Source: Desulfotalea sp. (GTDB taxonomy: Bacteria > Desulfobacterota > Desulfobulbia > Desulfobulbales > Desulfocapsaceae). Taken from it: a stretch of DNA of 64,000 nucleotides. This document shows, piece after piece, positions 1 to 9,049 of the stretch. Under the pieces are notes generated by a model. That model ran no database searches. It saw only the letters and a program-made list of their open reading frames with translations, and was not told where the DNA came from. The position numbers were made by a program, and so were the translations under genes. The stretch lies in contig NVXR01000002.1 in the NCBI GenBank assembly GCA_002733995.1, forward strand, positions 1 to 64,000, in the 5' to 3' direction. Every line of letters starts with the position of its first letter. Position 1 is the stretch's first letter.

Positions 1-30
1 CCTACCCTTACAAACGAGTTTTACGCAAGG

Positions 31-348
31 TCATAGCAAAGAGTATCCACCCTTTCCCTTTCCAAGTCCCAACACAGAAGTTACATTCTTCTGCGCAGAC
101 GATACTGCTGAGGCGACTGTGTGGGCAAGTAGGTCATCGCCAGATTTGCTTGCCCATAGCCAGTCTTTTTCCTTACAGAAGCCTACAACACATCTCTTAG
201 CCGCGATATAAGCTGGCTCTGTCCACGGCTCATAGCTATGTGATTGTTTCTTTGAGCGACAGGCATGTAACCTTCTTCGTATTTCATTAGATAATGCGGT
301 CATCGGTAATGCATCTATCTTATTAGCTATAATAAGTGGCGTGCTCAT
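31..348 (-). CDS. Small hypothetical protein, doubtful
   Basis: A 105-codon leftward reading frame lies just downstream of the CHASE2 kinase gene. I recognise no family. The product is basic, has no membrane segment or signal peptide, and ends in a Gly/Lys-rich tail (LGLGKGKGG). There is no good Shine-Dalgarno sequence before the ATG, only a weak GAG. It fills a gap with no other candidate and runs in the same direction as its neighbours, which is the main support. It could be a chance frame. Confidence 0.3.
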   Translation of the reverse strand: MSTPLIIANKIDALPMTALSNEIRRRLHACRSKKQSHSYEPWTEPAYIAAKRCVVGFCKEKDWLWASKSGDDLLAHTVASAVSSAQKNVTSVLGLGKGKGGYSLL

Positions 349-402
349 CTCGATATTTAAAACTCAAACAAAACCAAGCATGGACCTACGCCTATTATGA
401 CG

Positions 403-2673
403 CTACAAGACTTTAGGCAGGGTAATCGTGAACATTGCACCACCAAGTCTACTGTCACCTACTCGAATAAATCCAGAGTGTCCCTCAACAACTTCTTTTA
501 CAAAACTGAGCCCAAGCCCAAAGCCACTTTCGTTTGATTGGTTCGCTCCTCGAATAAATTTTTCAAAGACCAGCGGTTTTTCAGTATCAATAATTCCAGC
601 TCCCCCATCTTCGACCTGTAGCTGAATCGTTTCCTTTAGCTCTACGACCGATAGCTTCACCATCGTTGAAGGATTACTAAACTTTACAGCATTATCTAAA
701 AGATTGAGAATAGCCTGGACAAGAAGCGACTCATCTCCTAAAAGGGGGCTTAATTTATGAGGTAATTCGTAAATTATTTGTATGTTTTTGACTGTGGCAC
801 TATGGGCGACTACGCTGGCCGCATCATGAACCACGGTCAACAGATCAAACGGATATTTATGAATGAGATATTTTCCACTTTCAATACGGGCAATATCAAG
901 AAAATCCTCTATCATCTTGGCGAGACGATTTGACTGGCTTTGAATCTGTACCGCATATTCTTTTTCCGGACCTTCGAGGTATTCTGTCAACATTTCAGCA
1001 AATCCAATGATAGTGGTGAGAGGCAGCTTAAGTTCATGGGACACAATATTCATGACTTCGCCTTTCAATCTCTCTAGTTCACGAATTTCAGTCACATCGG
1101 TAAAGCTTGCAAGAATACCAATAAATCCTAATTCGGTATCCGCTACATTATGTATTACCGCTCTATGATGTGCTTTTCTGCCAGCACATGTTGTTGAAAT
1201 ATCAACAATCCGATCCACCGTTCCAAGCTCTGCCTGCCAAGAGTCCTCGGCAACAGGTGCTTTTGTATTACTTACCTTTTTGTCACTGATAAATTTTTGA
1301 AACTCTTCAAGCGTCGGTAACTCTTTTCCTGGATTTAAGGTCGTCGTCCACAAAGTGGAAAAACGATTATTTGCGAGTACAATCATACCATTTTCTTGCT
1401 GCCACAGAATTAACGGTGGTGTCGCTTCGCTAATAAGATGATTAATAAAACCATTCTGAAGCGCAAGGGCCTGAATCCCTCTATGCATATGAGTGATATG
1501 CTTTTGTAAACCTTCACTCAACTTATGCTGATTCTCCTTGGGGGGCATATATGCCAAAGAAGAAGGTAAGGTCAAAAATACTGTTTCAATCCCAGCCAAA
1601 AGTTGTCTATCCAGAGATTTTATTTCTTTGATCATTCCCGTGGTAATTTTTATCCACCTGAAAATAGAATGGGAAAGGTAGCAAATAAAAAGGACAAAAA
1701 GCGGCACAGCTGTATTTAAAAAATAATTAAAGTGAAATAAAACAAACGAAAGTAACGTGATAGAGAGTGCAAACCCCGAACAAATTATAGCATTTTGAGC
1801 TTCACTTTTATGCGGCCATAGCCATATCAGCATCAGAAAGCAGAGGCCGCATAACCCCCGAACGAGCCAATCCAATTCTTTTAAAAAACTGTTTTCTAGA
1901 ATATTGTTTAGAATTGTTGCCTGAACCTCAACACCTGGCAATGGATATCTTTTACTGAAAGGGGTGATATGTACATCACCAAGAGCGAGGGCCATTGCGC
2001 CCACCAGTACATATCGATCCTTAAAAAAGCCAGCCGCATATTTACCTTCAAGCACATCGGCATAGGAAAGATACAAGAATGTGAATTCAGCTCCATAAAA
2101 ATTGAGCAGCCGACCTGAGTTTCCATCTGAGACCGTTCTTAGATCATAATCACCAGCTGCTTGAACCATCGCCGCTGCAAATACAGGAATAGCGAATTTT
2201 TGTAATTGAACCCGACGGACAATTCCATCCGTTCCAAGCGATGTTTCAATGTGGCCCAGAAGCACTCTATTTGTAAATTTGCTACTAGGTTTGATCAAGA
2301 AGTCCTGATAATTTGAAGCAACAGCCATAACAACCGGAGGCGCATTATCAATCGCATCCGCAAAGATTTTGTCTTCGCTATCAGAGTGAGAAAAGAGTAA
2401 ATCAAAGCCTATAACTTTAGCGTCTTGTAGCTGTTCGAGAAGAAGGGCATGGGTACTTCTAGGGAAGGGCCATGGTCCATATTTTTGCAACGATGTTTCA
2501 TCAATGCCTATTATAACAATAGATTGGCTGGTTATTCTTTCTCCCCTCGTCTTAAAGAGAAGATCTAAATCAACTTCCGCCAACCATTGGAAAAAACTGG
2601 TCTGGAAAAGCAGCAAACAGGTACAAATGGTTATGGAAACTTCCCAAATCCTTTTATATCCAAGTAATTTCAT
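403..2673 (-). CDS. CHASE2-domain membrane sensor histidine kinase with PAS domain
   Basis: Two-component sensor kinase. An N-terminal membrane segment (about residues 14-32) precedes a periplasmic CHASE2 sensor domain (about 35-265, with the typical IGIDETSL and GPWPFPR stretches). Further membrane helices follow (about 270-345), then a PAS-like region (about 415-530), a HisKA domain with the phospho-acceptor in NIVSHELKLPL (about residue 546) and an HATPase domain (LLDNAVKF N-box, DGGAGI, GFGLGLSFVK). It is the last gene of a leftward operon behind the LysM-FecR gene, with a gap of about 7 bp. The frame can begin at a TTG at 2676, but the ATG at 2673 is preferred. CHASE2 kinases are often encoded beside FecR-domain proteins, as here. 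The ligand is unknown. Confidence 0.9.
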   Translation of the reverse strand: MKLLGYKRIWEVSITICTCLLLFQTSFFQWLAEVDLDLLFKTRGERITSQSIVIIGIDETSLQKYGPWPFPRSTHALLLEQLQDAKVIGFDLLFSHSDSEDKIFADAIDNAPPVVMAVASNYQDFLIKPSSKFTNRVLLGHIETSLGTDGIVRRVQLQKFAIPVFAAAMVQAAGDYDLRTVSDGNSGRLLNFYGAEFTFLYLSYADVLEGKYAAGFFKDRYVLVGAMALALGDVHITPFSKRYPLPGVEVQATILNNILENSFLKELDWLVRGLCGLCFLMLIWLWPHKSEAQNAIICSGFALSITLLSFVLFHFNYFLNTAVPLFVLFICYLSHSIFRWIKITTGMIKEIKSLDRQLLAGIETVFLTLPSSLAYMPPKENQHKLSEGLQKHITHMHRGIQALALQNGFINHLISEATPPLILWQQENGMIVLANNRFSTLWTTTLNPGKELPTLEEFQKFISDKKVSNTKAPVAEDSWQAELGTVDRIVDISTTCAGRKAHHRAVIHNVADTELGFIGILASFTDVTEIRELERLKGEVMNIVSHELKLPLTTIIGFAEMLTEYLEGPEKEYAVQIQSQSNRLAKMIEDFLDIARIESGKYLIHKYPFDLLTVVHDAASVVAHSATVKNIQIIYELPHKLSPLLGDESLLVQAILNLLDNAVKFSNPSTMVKLSVVELKETIQLQVEDGGAGIIDTEKPLVFEKFIRGANQSNESGFGLGLSFVKEVVEGHSGFIRVGDSRLGGAMFTITLPKVL

Positions 2674-2680
2674 CAAATTA

Positions 2681-4318
2681 TTATAGAAGAATTATCCCGA
2701 GAAAAAATGCCAGTACACCTGCATCCCAGATACCAAATGGAGCAGAATCTATTTTGAGTTTTTGTGGAGGAGTCCACGGACTCACTTGACCATCATTGAG
2801 CACTCCACGTACACGCACGTAATACGTGTCAGGATCAATATAAGTCGTATAAGAGAATTCTGGTTCTTCGAGGCCCTCAGCCGAGACGAGAAGCTCGGTG
2901 AAGTCTTTATCCTTGCCCACCTGAAGATCGTATACAATCCCCTTACCCATTGAAGCCCAGCGCAAATTCACGCCATCTTTATTTGATCCTTCTAGAGGAC
3001 CCAAGGAAGCTTCTTGTTGGATTGTCCAACTATCAACAATGGAATATAAAGATCTAAAATCATCAGCTGCTATGGCTTGAACACGAAAATAATATGTGCC
3101 TGGTTGCAGATTAGTACACATATAAGTGGTCTCTTTTTGAATGAGATCAACTACAAGATTAATAAAATCACTATCCTTAGCCAACTGCAAATGGTAACTG
3201 GCAGTACCCTCTTCTTGCAACCAGGCTGATTGTAGAGTCTTAGTAAAAGTTACCTCGCCATCGTGTGGGGCGAGTAAGAGGGGCGATCCAGGTACCGACC
3301 TTACCTCAAAAGCAAATGGTGAAGCGGGTAGACTTTCGTATTTTCCAGAATCAATTGCGGTAAGAAAACCAAAATAGATACCGTCAGGTAAGGCTAAAAG
3401 AGTGAACATACCACCGGGCTCTGTGATCTTTTCTAAAACTGTATTGTCACCTTGTTCATCGGTTGTAACCCGCAGGCGATACTGAAAAACATCTGAGTCA
3501 ACGGGTGCTGTAATTTTTACAGGAAGTACCTTAAAAATATCTAAAATAGCTGATGGTACAGGTATTGTTGGTAATAACCGTGCAGGTTCTGGAATCATCC
3601 CCTCAACGACCGAAGTTCCTTCACCCTGCTTAAGCGAAAGAACCCCGGCATCACTCTCAACACGCACAACCCCCTTAAGAGTCTCCACAATATTAACATT
3701 ATCTTCTGTTAATTTGAGGCGAAATTCTGTTCCTCTAACGCCGGTCACTGAAACCGGAGTACGGGTTATAAAGCTTTCATTTACCTTCAATAGTTTCTTT
3801 ACAGTATGGGTGATTCTACCCTTTTCCAGGAAGAATTCAGCCTTTAGACTGTTGTCGATCAATCTCACCAAATAGGTCACAGTAAACTTAGTACCACCGG
3901 AGATGCGTGTGTATTTGTTATCGGGAAAGATGAGATGAGTAAAACCATCATCTTCAGTGACGAGGGTCTGGCCTGGATAGATGAAATCACCCTTACTCAC
4001 ACGCTTCAATTTTTTACCGTTCCTAACGATGAAAACGCCACCAACAACTGAAGCAACTTTTGCAGCTAATTTTTCACCCTTTAGAAGTTCGATCGGCGCG
4101 TATAAAATGTCCCCTGCAGAGATGGTGTAAGGCGGTTTGAGATTGTTGATCTTAGCAATTTCCTTCCAATGATACTTGGAGGTACAAAATTGGCGGGTAA
4201 TTGCAATAAGGCTCGTACCTTGTTGTATCTTTATGGGAATGAGGGTTTCCGCATGAAGGGATGAATGCGAAAAAAGCAAACAAACTAATAAAATTAATTT
4301 TCCAGGATATCCAAACAT
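2681..4318 (-). CDS. LysM and FecR-domain envelope protein with C-terminal Fn3-like repeats
   Basis: Exported protein. A signal peptide (KLILLVCLLFSHSSLHA, cut near residue 24) precedes a LysM-like module (about 25-75, IQQGTSLIAI...AGDILYAP). A FecR-type beta domain follows (about 85-235, with GVRGTEFRL), then repeated beta-rich segments of about 90 residues that resemble fibronectin type III modules (for example YHLQLAKDSDF and YDLQVGKDKDF). The C-terminus is hydrophobic (AGVLAFFLGIILL) and may be a membrane anchor. The gene lies between its response regulator and CHASE2 kinase and is probably co-transcribed with them. LysM suggests peptidoglycan contact, so a sensory or scaffold role for the CHASE2 kinase is plausible but inferred. 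No clear ribosome-binding site is visible. Confidence 0.82.
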   Translation of the reverse strand: MFGYPGKLILLVCLLFSHSSLHAETLIPIKIQQGTSLIAITRQFCTSKYHWKEIAKINNLKPPYTISAGDILYAPIELLKGEKLAAKVASVVGGVFIVRNGKKLKRVSKGDFIYPGQTLVTEDDGFTHLIFPDNKYTRISGGTKFTVTYLVRLIDNSLKAEFFLEKGRITHTVKKLLKVNESFITRTPVSVTGVRGTEFRLKLTEDNVNIVETLKGVVRVESDAGVLSLKQGEGTSVVEGMIPEPARLLPTIPVPSAILDIFKVLPVKITAPVDSDVFQYRLRVTTDEQGDNTVLEKITEPGGMFTLLALPDGIYFGFLTAIDSGKYESLPASPFAFEVRSVPGSPLLLAPHDGEVTFTKTLQSAWLQEEGTASYHLQLAKDSDFINLVVDLIQKETTYMCTNLQPGTYYFRVQAIAADDFRSLYSIVDSWTIQQEASLGPLEGSNKDGVNLRWASMGKGIVYDLQVGKDKDFTELLVSAEGLEEPEFSYTTYIDPDTYYVRVRGVLNDGQVSPWTPPQKLKIDSAPFGIWDAGVLAFFLGIILL

Positions 4319-4379
4319 TAGGGTTCGTCGCTTTATTATATGATTTATTGTAGGTTATTCCGTAACATAAGCACACCAA

Positions 4380-5123
4380 CTATGTGTGCAGGTGAGCAAC
4401 AGTATTAACTGAGGCCTCAACAAGCTTGTAACCTACTCCTGCTACGGTTTCTATTTTGATACTACTCAGAGAGTGCTTTGCCATTTTTTTTCTCATATTG
4501 GCTATATGCATCACTAACGCTTTAGTTTCCACAGCACCATTGTATCCCAAAACATCATGGAGCAAAGAACTATGCGCAATAACTTGTGTTTTCTTTTTAG
4601 CCAGATAGTGCAGCAAATCAAATTCTGTTTTGGTAAACTGAACAAGTGAACCATCAACGTTGTGTATTTCCCGCGTCAAGGGATTAATCTCTATTAATCC
4701 TATACTAATAGTATCTTCTACAACACCCTTTTCCACTTCAACCATCCTACGAAGCACTGTCTTAACACGTGCCAAAAGCTCTTTTGTACTGAATGGCTTT
4801 GTCATATAGTCATCTGCTCCACAGTCTAGTCCGCTGACCTTATCGTCAACGGTACTTTTATCTGTAAGCATTATAGCAGGAGTTGTATTGCCACTACTTC
4901 TAAGCCGTGCAAGAGCGGTTACCCCGTCTACATATGGCATGACTACATCCAAAATAATAATATCAGGCTGCAACGCATTCACCCTCTCCACAACATATTT
5001 ACCGCTCTCTTCAACCCAAACAGTAGCCCCATTTTGTTCAAAGAAACTACGTAGTAGAGAGACAACCCCTATATCATCTTCAGCAACTAATATCGAGACA
5101 CCATCAAGCTCTTTTTTATACAT
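4380..5123 (-). CDS. OmpR/PhoB-family response regulator
   Basis: DNA-binding response regulator with an N-terminal receiver domain (acidic pair EDD near residues 15-17, phospho-acceptor Asp59 in ILDVVMP, conserved Lys109 in MTKPF) and a C-terminal winged-helix domain (about 140-235). The frame is open from 5144, but the ATG at 5123 is chosen because AGGGG sits 5 bases upstream of it. It is the first gene of a leftward set with the LysM-FecR gene and the CHASE2 kinase, its likely partner. A possible promoter (CTGACA / TATAAG) lies around 5165-5190 on the same strand. Confidence 0.9.
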   Translation of the reverse strand: MYKKELDGVSILVAEDDIGVVSLLRSFFEQNGATVWVEESGKYVVERVNALQPDIIILDVVMPYVDGVTALARLRSSGNTTPAIMLTDKSTVDDKVSGLDCGADDYMTKPFSTKELLARVKTVLRRMVEVEKGVVEDTISIGLIEINPLTREIHNVDGSLVQFTKTEFDLLHYLAKKKTQVIAHSSLLHDVLGYNGAVETKALVMHIANMRKKMAKHSLSSIKIETVAGVGYKLVEASVNTVAHLHT

Positions 5124-5194
5124 TTTTCCCCTATATTCATCCATTATGGATTAATAACAGTATCGCTTATAATCATAAACGTTTTTTGTCAGCA

Positions 5195-6427
5195 TTACGA
5201 GACAGCATCTGAATCTTTTAATTGTCCTAGTAATTTTCTGGCTGCATCTAGCGCAGGATCATAAACGACAACCATACTGTCCCCCTCGCGGACTATCGCC
5301 CGAAGAACATTGATTCCGCGCTGGCTGGCATGTATTTTTCCACTGCAACATATCGTACGGACCAATTCATCTCGTACCATTGAGGGAAGAGTTGTTCGCT
5401 GCTCCATGGTTTCTATAAATAATATTTGAATATTAGGGTCATCAAGGGGCGACAGCAGGTTAATAAGTAGACATTTTACATCGTCATTAATAGTTGATGC
5501 TGCTGATATCAGTCTGTCACTCACATTCTCGCCACCAAGAGCAACAATACAACGCAAGACCTCTCCCTGAACCCTTGAATCCGGATGACAAAGGAAGGGG
5601 CGTGCAAATGAGTAGAGGTCGGGATCTCCGAGAAAGCTTAACAGTATCATGCCATTACGAACAACATACCATGGCTGTTTGTCTTTGAGCCTCTCAATTA
5701 ATAGTGGCAGTACACCTTCCGTTTCTTCTGGTATCATCTTAAGCAGATGGAGACGTATCTCTTTTCTGGTGCACTTGAAAAGACTATGAATCATCGCAGC
5801 CGATGAATGAGGGGCCATTGCCTTGAGCAAATCACCTGTTATAACTTGATCTGGATTTTTAGATTGTAGAAAAGATTGAATTAACACACTAATCGTTTTT
5901 TGATCGGCGATATCTCTACGAAGTTTATTTACAATTTTTTTAAATTTTATATCGGTAGGAACCGTACCGCAATGAACCCCTCTGGACACCATTACAAGTG
6001 GCTCTGCTTGATGCCATAACTGCAAAGAAAACATCTTTTTTATCAAGGCGCCTATATGGGTGAAAATGAGTTCATAACCAGGATGATACTCACGTTCCCT
6101 ACGTATCCATCCAGACATGATCATAGCCACAATTCTGAAAATATCTTTATCTCTTTGGCCACGCAATAACTTTGTAAATTCTGCCACAATACCTATGGCT
6201 TGCAGTCTTAGTGTGTACTCTTTATGCTCAACAACACACGTTCCTACTTTTTCTAAAATGTTGACAACAGTTTTTTTATGACCGAGAGACAATAAACGTT
6301 GCAGATAGTGCTGAAGATCTCGACAAAATTCTCCCCTCTCCAAAACCTCGAAATAACCTTTTTCCAAATCATACATTGCATGCTGAAAATGCAAGAGATG
6401 TAGTTTATCGTGATATTTTATCGGCAT
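5195..6427 (-). CDS. HEAT-repeat-like protein of unknown function
   Basis: A 410-residue, mostly alpha-helical soluble protein without signal peptide or membrane segments. The second half (about residues 200-350) contains HEAT-like helical pairs such as GVLPLLIERLKDKQPWYVVRNGM and SRVQGEVLRCIVALGG, the kind of repeat used as a protein-binding scaffold. No catalytic motif is visible. It lies about 70 bp upstream of the response regulator on the same strand, so it may belong to that signalling operon. GAGGA about 12 bases before the ATG is a distant but usable ribosome-binding site. Confidence 0.72.
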   Translation of the reverse strand: MPIKYHDKLHLLHFQHAMYDLEKGYFEVLERGEFCRDLQHYLQRLLSLGHKKTVVNILEKVGTCVVEHKEYTLRLQAIGIVAEFTKLLRGQRDKDIFRIVAMIMSGWIRREREYHPGYELIFTHIGALIKKMFSLQLWHQAEPLVMVSRGVHCGTVPTDIKFKKIVNKLRRDIADQKTISVLIQSFLQSKNPDQVITGDLLKAMAPHSSAAMIHSLFKCTRKEIRLHLLKMIPEETEGVLPLLIERLKDKQPWYVVRNGMILLSFLGDPDLYSFARPFLCHPDSRVQGEVLRCIVALGGENVSDRLISAASTINDDVKCLLINLLSPLDDPNIQILFIETMEQRTTLPSMVRDELVRTICCSGKIHASQRGINVLRAIVREGDSMVVVYDPALDAARKLLGQLKDSDAVS

Positions 6428-6822
6428 TTATCTTTTATCCTCACTGTATGTTATTATAAATACAGTATATCAACAACTCCCCGATGCCCTCCCAAGCCCC
6501 CCGCCGCTAGCGGGTCATTTACTGCACAACAGGAGTTCAGTTCGTTTTAACAGTGAATCAATAAAAAGGTTTACGTAAATCTCGCAAGAAGTAAGAGATA
6601 GTTGCTCTAAATATATCAAAAAAAACCTATATCAGGTACATGCACAAAACTTCTAAACGAAGGACAGGGAATTATCAATATCTCCTCTCCAATGTTTACT
6701 GAATTATTACCCGCATTTTCCTTACATTATTTTATCCTTATTGAAAGACGACCAATTTAAAATGCTCAGAAATGACATACTTCTAAAAGAAATAGCCATT
6801 CTACCGATAAGTATCTACCCCG

Positions 6823-6850
6823 TACTGCCCAGACGGCAGTATTTTATTTT
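6823..6850 (+). terminator. Orphan rho-independent terminator, possible sRNA end
   Basis: The 7-bp perfect stem TACTGCC / GGCAGTA (6823-6829 and 6835-6841) with a 5-base loop is followed by TTTTATTTT. This is a standard rightward intrinsic terminator. No protein gene on the plus strand precedes it: the nearest upstream gene reads leftward from 6427. It could end a small RNA transcribed from 6.5-6.8 kb, or insulate the sigma gene. Confidence 0.6.
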
Positions 6851-7107
6851 AAGGTATACTGCTGTTAACACAATCTTATTTATCACTTTTCTCAAAGAGA
6901 GAAAAAGAACAAAGGCCACTCCATGCTGCACTACTTTCTACAGTATATTTTATTTGCAATAAAGATAACGTATCACTGATAAGTTGCCAATGTCTAGCCT
7001 CCTCCCTCCTTAAACTGACGATAAATACGGGATAACGATTAAAACCCTACCTCTGGTTCAACACTTTTCTCTTTTAATCGTCCCTCTTCTTTCATCTTAA
7101 AAACTTT

Positions 7108-7137
7108 TTGTGATATCATTTTTATCAAGAGTATAAA
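7108..7137 (+). promoter_or_regulatory. Candidate promoter of the sigma factor gene
   Basis: TTGTGA (7108-7113) and TATAAA (7132-7137) are separated by 18 bases and lie just upstream of the ribosome-binding site and ATG of the sigma gene. This is a visual match to a sigma-70-type promoter only. Confidence 0.35.
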
Positions 7138-7163
7138 ATATTTTTCAAAGGAACAATTGGTCT

Positions 7164-8375
7164 ATGTACAACTATTCAAATTATCGAACAGCAAGGAGTA
7201 CAGAACAATCAGTTGAGGTTATTGATCTTCTTGTTACACAGCCCTCCCAACAAACCTTTATCGAAAGAATGCAGAATCTACATCTAACTGCTGAGCTCGA
7301 TACAAAAGTTATAGACGCATCTGCTGCAGACATAAAACGTTTAAATGTTACTCTAAAGTTATCAATTTCCGAAGAAAAGGAGCTTGCTACTGAAGTATTA
7401 CTACTGCGTCATAAATTTACAGAACTTGTCTGGAAAACAAGGCCATTCAATCAGGCAGCTCTGACGGTAATCCAAAATATTTACCTTTTCCGCAACCGCA
7501 AAATATTCTTTGACCCGAACGGGCCTCTTTACGAACAGGAAAGACGTGAAGCATTAGATATTTTTAGTAGTCAAAAAGAAAACCTCTCTCTGCCTCTAAG
7601 TAAAACATTTCAGCACCTCATTATTGCTAGGGTATGGAATCGCATCATAAGCCAATGCGAACCAGAGGATTACACTTCAGACAAATTTATTGAACTGCAA
7701 ACGATAGTTGAGCATCTCAATACAATTCGTAACATTTATGTGTTACTCACGACGGGACTCGTAAAAAAGATAGTCTCTCAGCTCGGAGATATTTACAAAG
7801 AAGGTCTCTCGGATGAAGATGCCTGCCAGATCGGAAGTTTTGGCGTAGCGCGAGCGGCATACAGATACCATCATTCGTGCGGTATCCGTTTTTCAACCTA
7901 CGCAGCAAACTGGATCCGTAAAGAAGTACAGCGGCAATCACTAAACGGCCGTCTCATAAGAATATCGACTCATACCATTGAGCAGTATTCACTTGCTCAA
8001 AAACGTGATGACACGGATCAGGTAACGCTTTATTCTGAAATAATAAAAAGAAGTAGCTGTATCCAGGAGGATACATCAGATTTAGGAGATTGGGACGTCC
8101 AATCACAACCACAAACACCGTCAGAACAGGAAGCACATATTGAAGACAAAGAACTGAGTCACAACATACAAGCACTCGTCAATGAGAGCCTAGCTCCAAA
8201 AGAAAGTGACATTATAAAACGACGATTTGGCCTCCCCCCATACGAAGGCGAGCCACAATCCATTATATCAATGAGTAAAATATACGGTGTCACCAGAAGC
8301 AGTATTTATCAACTAGAAAGCAAAGCATTGAGTACCTTAAAAAAAGCTCTCAAGGCTTCGCTGGTTTACAACTGA
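7164..8375 (+). CDS. Sigma-70 family RNA polymerase sigma factor, divergent
   Basis: Recognised from region 2 (about residues 200-280, with GSFGVARAAYRY and FSTYAANWIRKEVQR, matching the core-binding and -10-recognition block) and from region 4 at the C-terminus (about 345-400: IIKRRFGL, then a helix-turn-helix around SMSKIYGVTRSSIYQLE). Region 3 between them is short and degenerate. The N-terminal 200 residues are longer than in most alternative sigma factors and show no clear region 1.2. AAAGGA lies about 11 bases before the ATG. It sits alone between divergent and convergent neighbours, with no anti-sigma gene next to it. Likely an alternative (RpoS/RpoH-like) sigma factor; its regulon cannot be read from here. 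Confidence 0.85.
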   Translation: MYNYSNYRTARSTEQSVEVIDLLVTQPSQQTFIERMQNLHLTAELDTKVIDASAADIKRLNVTLKLSISEEKELATEVLLLRHKFTELVWKTRPFNQAALTVIQNIYLFRNRKIFFDPNGPLYEQERREALDIFSSQKENLSLPLSKTFQHLIIARVWNRIISQCEPEDYTSDKFIELQTIVEHLNTIRNIYVLLTTGLVKKIVSQLGDIYKEGLSDEDACQIGSFGVARAAYRYHHSCGIRFSTYAANWIRKEVQRQSLNGRLIRISTHTIEQYSLAQKRDDTDQVTLYSEIIKRSSCIQEDTSDLGDWDVQSQPQTPSEQEAHIEDKELSHNIQALVNESLAPKESDIIKRRFGLPPYEGEPQSIISMSKIYGVTRSSIYQLESKALSTLKKALKASLVYN

Positions 8376-8409
8376 CTGACCCTCTACATACTAAATTTAT
8401 TATAACAGA

Positions 8410-8721
8410 TCACAGGCCCGCTTGGATTTCTTTGTCGAGAACAGAGGTGATTTTATCCTCCATCGTCTGGGAGCGGTCGGTCCTCGTGCCCATTTTTATG
8501 GTAGTTGTAATACGGGGAGCCCCCATGCCATGGATTTTTTCGTGACATTTTTTTACAGCGGCCATAACATCATCCCATTCGCCCTCAATGTTAGTTCCGT
8601 ATGCATGTAATTGGGTTTTAAGTCCCGCCTCCTTTAGTACAGCATGACACGCTACAACGTACTCAGAAACAGAAACACCAACCCCCATAGGAATGACACA
8701 TAGATCCATTATTACTTTCAT
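8410..8721 (-). CDS. MTH1187 family thiamine-binding protein (UPF0045)
   Basis: A 103-residue protein of the MTH1187/YkoF-like family, small ferredoxin-fold proteins some of which bind thiamine-type ligands. Family features visible are the MKVIMDLCVIPMGVGVSVSEYV start, the LHAYGTNIEGEWD segment and the GAPRITTTIKMGTRTD strand pair. The frame is open to 8754, but the ATG at 8721 is chosen because GGAGA lies at the right distance before it and family members start here. It converges with the sigma factor gene, with 34 bases between them and no obvious terminator. Confidence 0.9.
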   Translation of the reverse strand: MKVIMDLCVIPMGVGVSVSEYVVACHAVLKEAGLKTQLHAYGTNIEGEWDDVMAAVKKCHEKIHGMGAPRITTTIKMGTRTDRSQTMEDKITSVLDKEIQAGL

Positions 8722-8881
8722 CAGTCTCTCCACAAAAATGATATTAGCCCGCATTTCTCATGAATACTGTATTGCCTTCAGGTAAGCGATTGAGAATCGT
8801 GTAAGATATTTTCCACTATTTTGTGTAGAAAAAGACCTCTCAGTGTTCACCAAAGCTCAGCCCATACGCCAGTAAAACCTC

Positions 8882-8928
8882 TTTTTTTAATACAGTAGCC
8901 ATAGCTTATCATGGCATATTGCAAAAAA
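8882..8928. repeat. Imperfect palindrome related to the one at 58.4 kb
   Basis: Outer arms TTTTTTTAATA (8882-8892) and TATTGCAAAAAA (8917-8928) surround an inner perfect GCCAT/ATGGC pair (8898-8902, 8911-8915). It shares ACAGTAGCCAT and TATTGCAAAA with the palindrome at 58380-58440, suggesting a dispersed intergenic repeat family. It lies between the MTH1187-type gene and the end of the beta-lactamase-fold gene. The rest of this roughly 330-bp gap shows nothing else. Confidence 0.45.
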
Positions 8929-9049
8929 CAAAGAACAGCCAGCGCCTGAACTGATGAGAAATTCGAGTTAGCTTAAATAAGCATATAGAAACTCTTCCTA
9001 CCCATTCATCACGATTTGAAAACTGCAACACAACCAGCAAACAGACTTT

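Larger units (their letters stand above)
6428..7163. other. Long non-coding region between divergent genes
   Basis: This 736-bp stretch separates the leftward HEAT-like gene from the rightward sigma factor gene. It is AT-rich and holds a perfect 10-bp palindrome TTTACGTAAA (6570-6579), a small GC hairpin CCCGC/GCGGG (about 6498-6512), an isolated rightward terminator (6823-6850) and the likely sigma-gene promoter. A 73-codon frame at 6741-6962 reads through the terminator hairpin and looks non-coding. Confidence 0.6.

Noticed and set aside
6741..6962. 73-codon rightward frame in the long intergenic region
   Set aside because: It runs straight through the terminator hairpin at 6823-6850 and has no ribosome-binding site.
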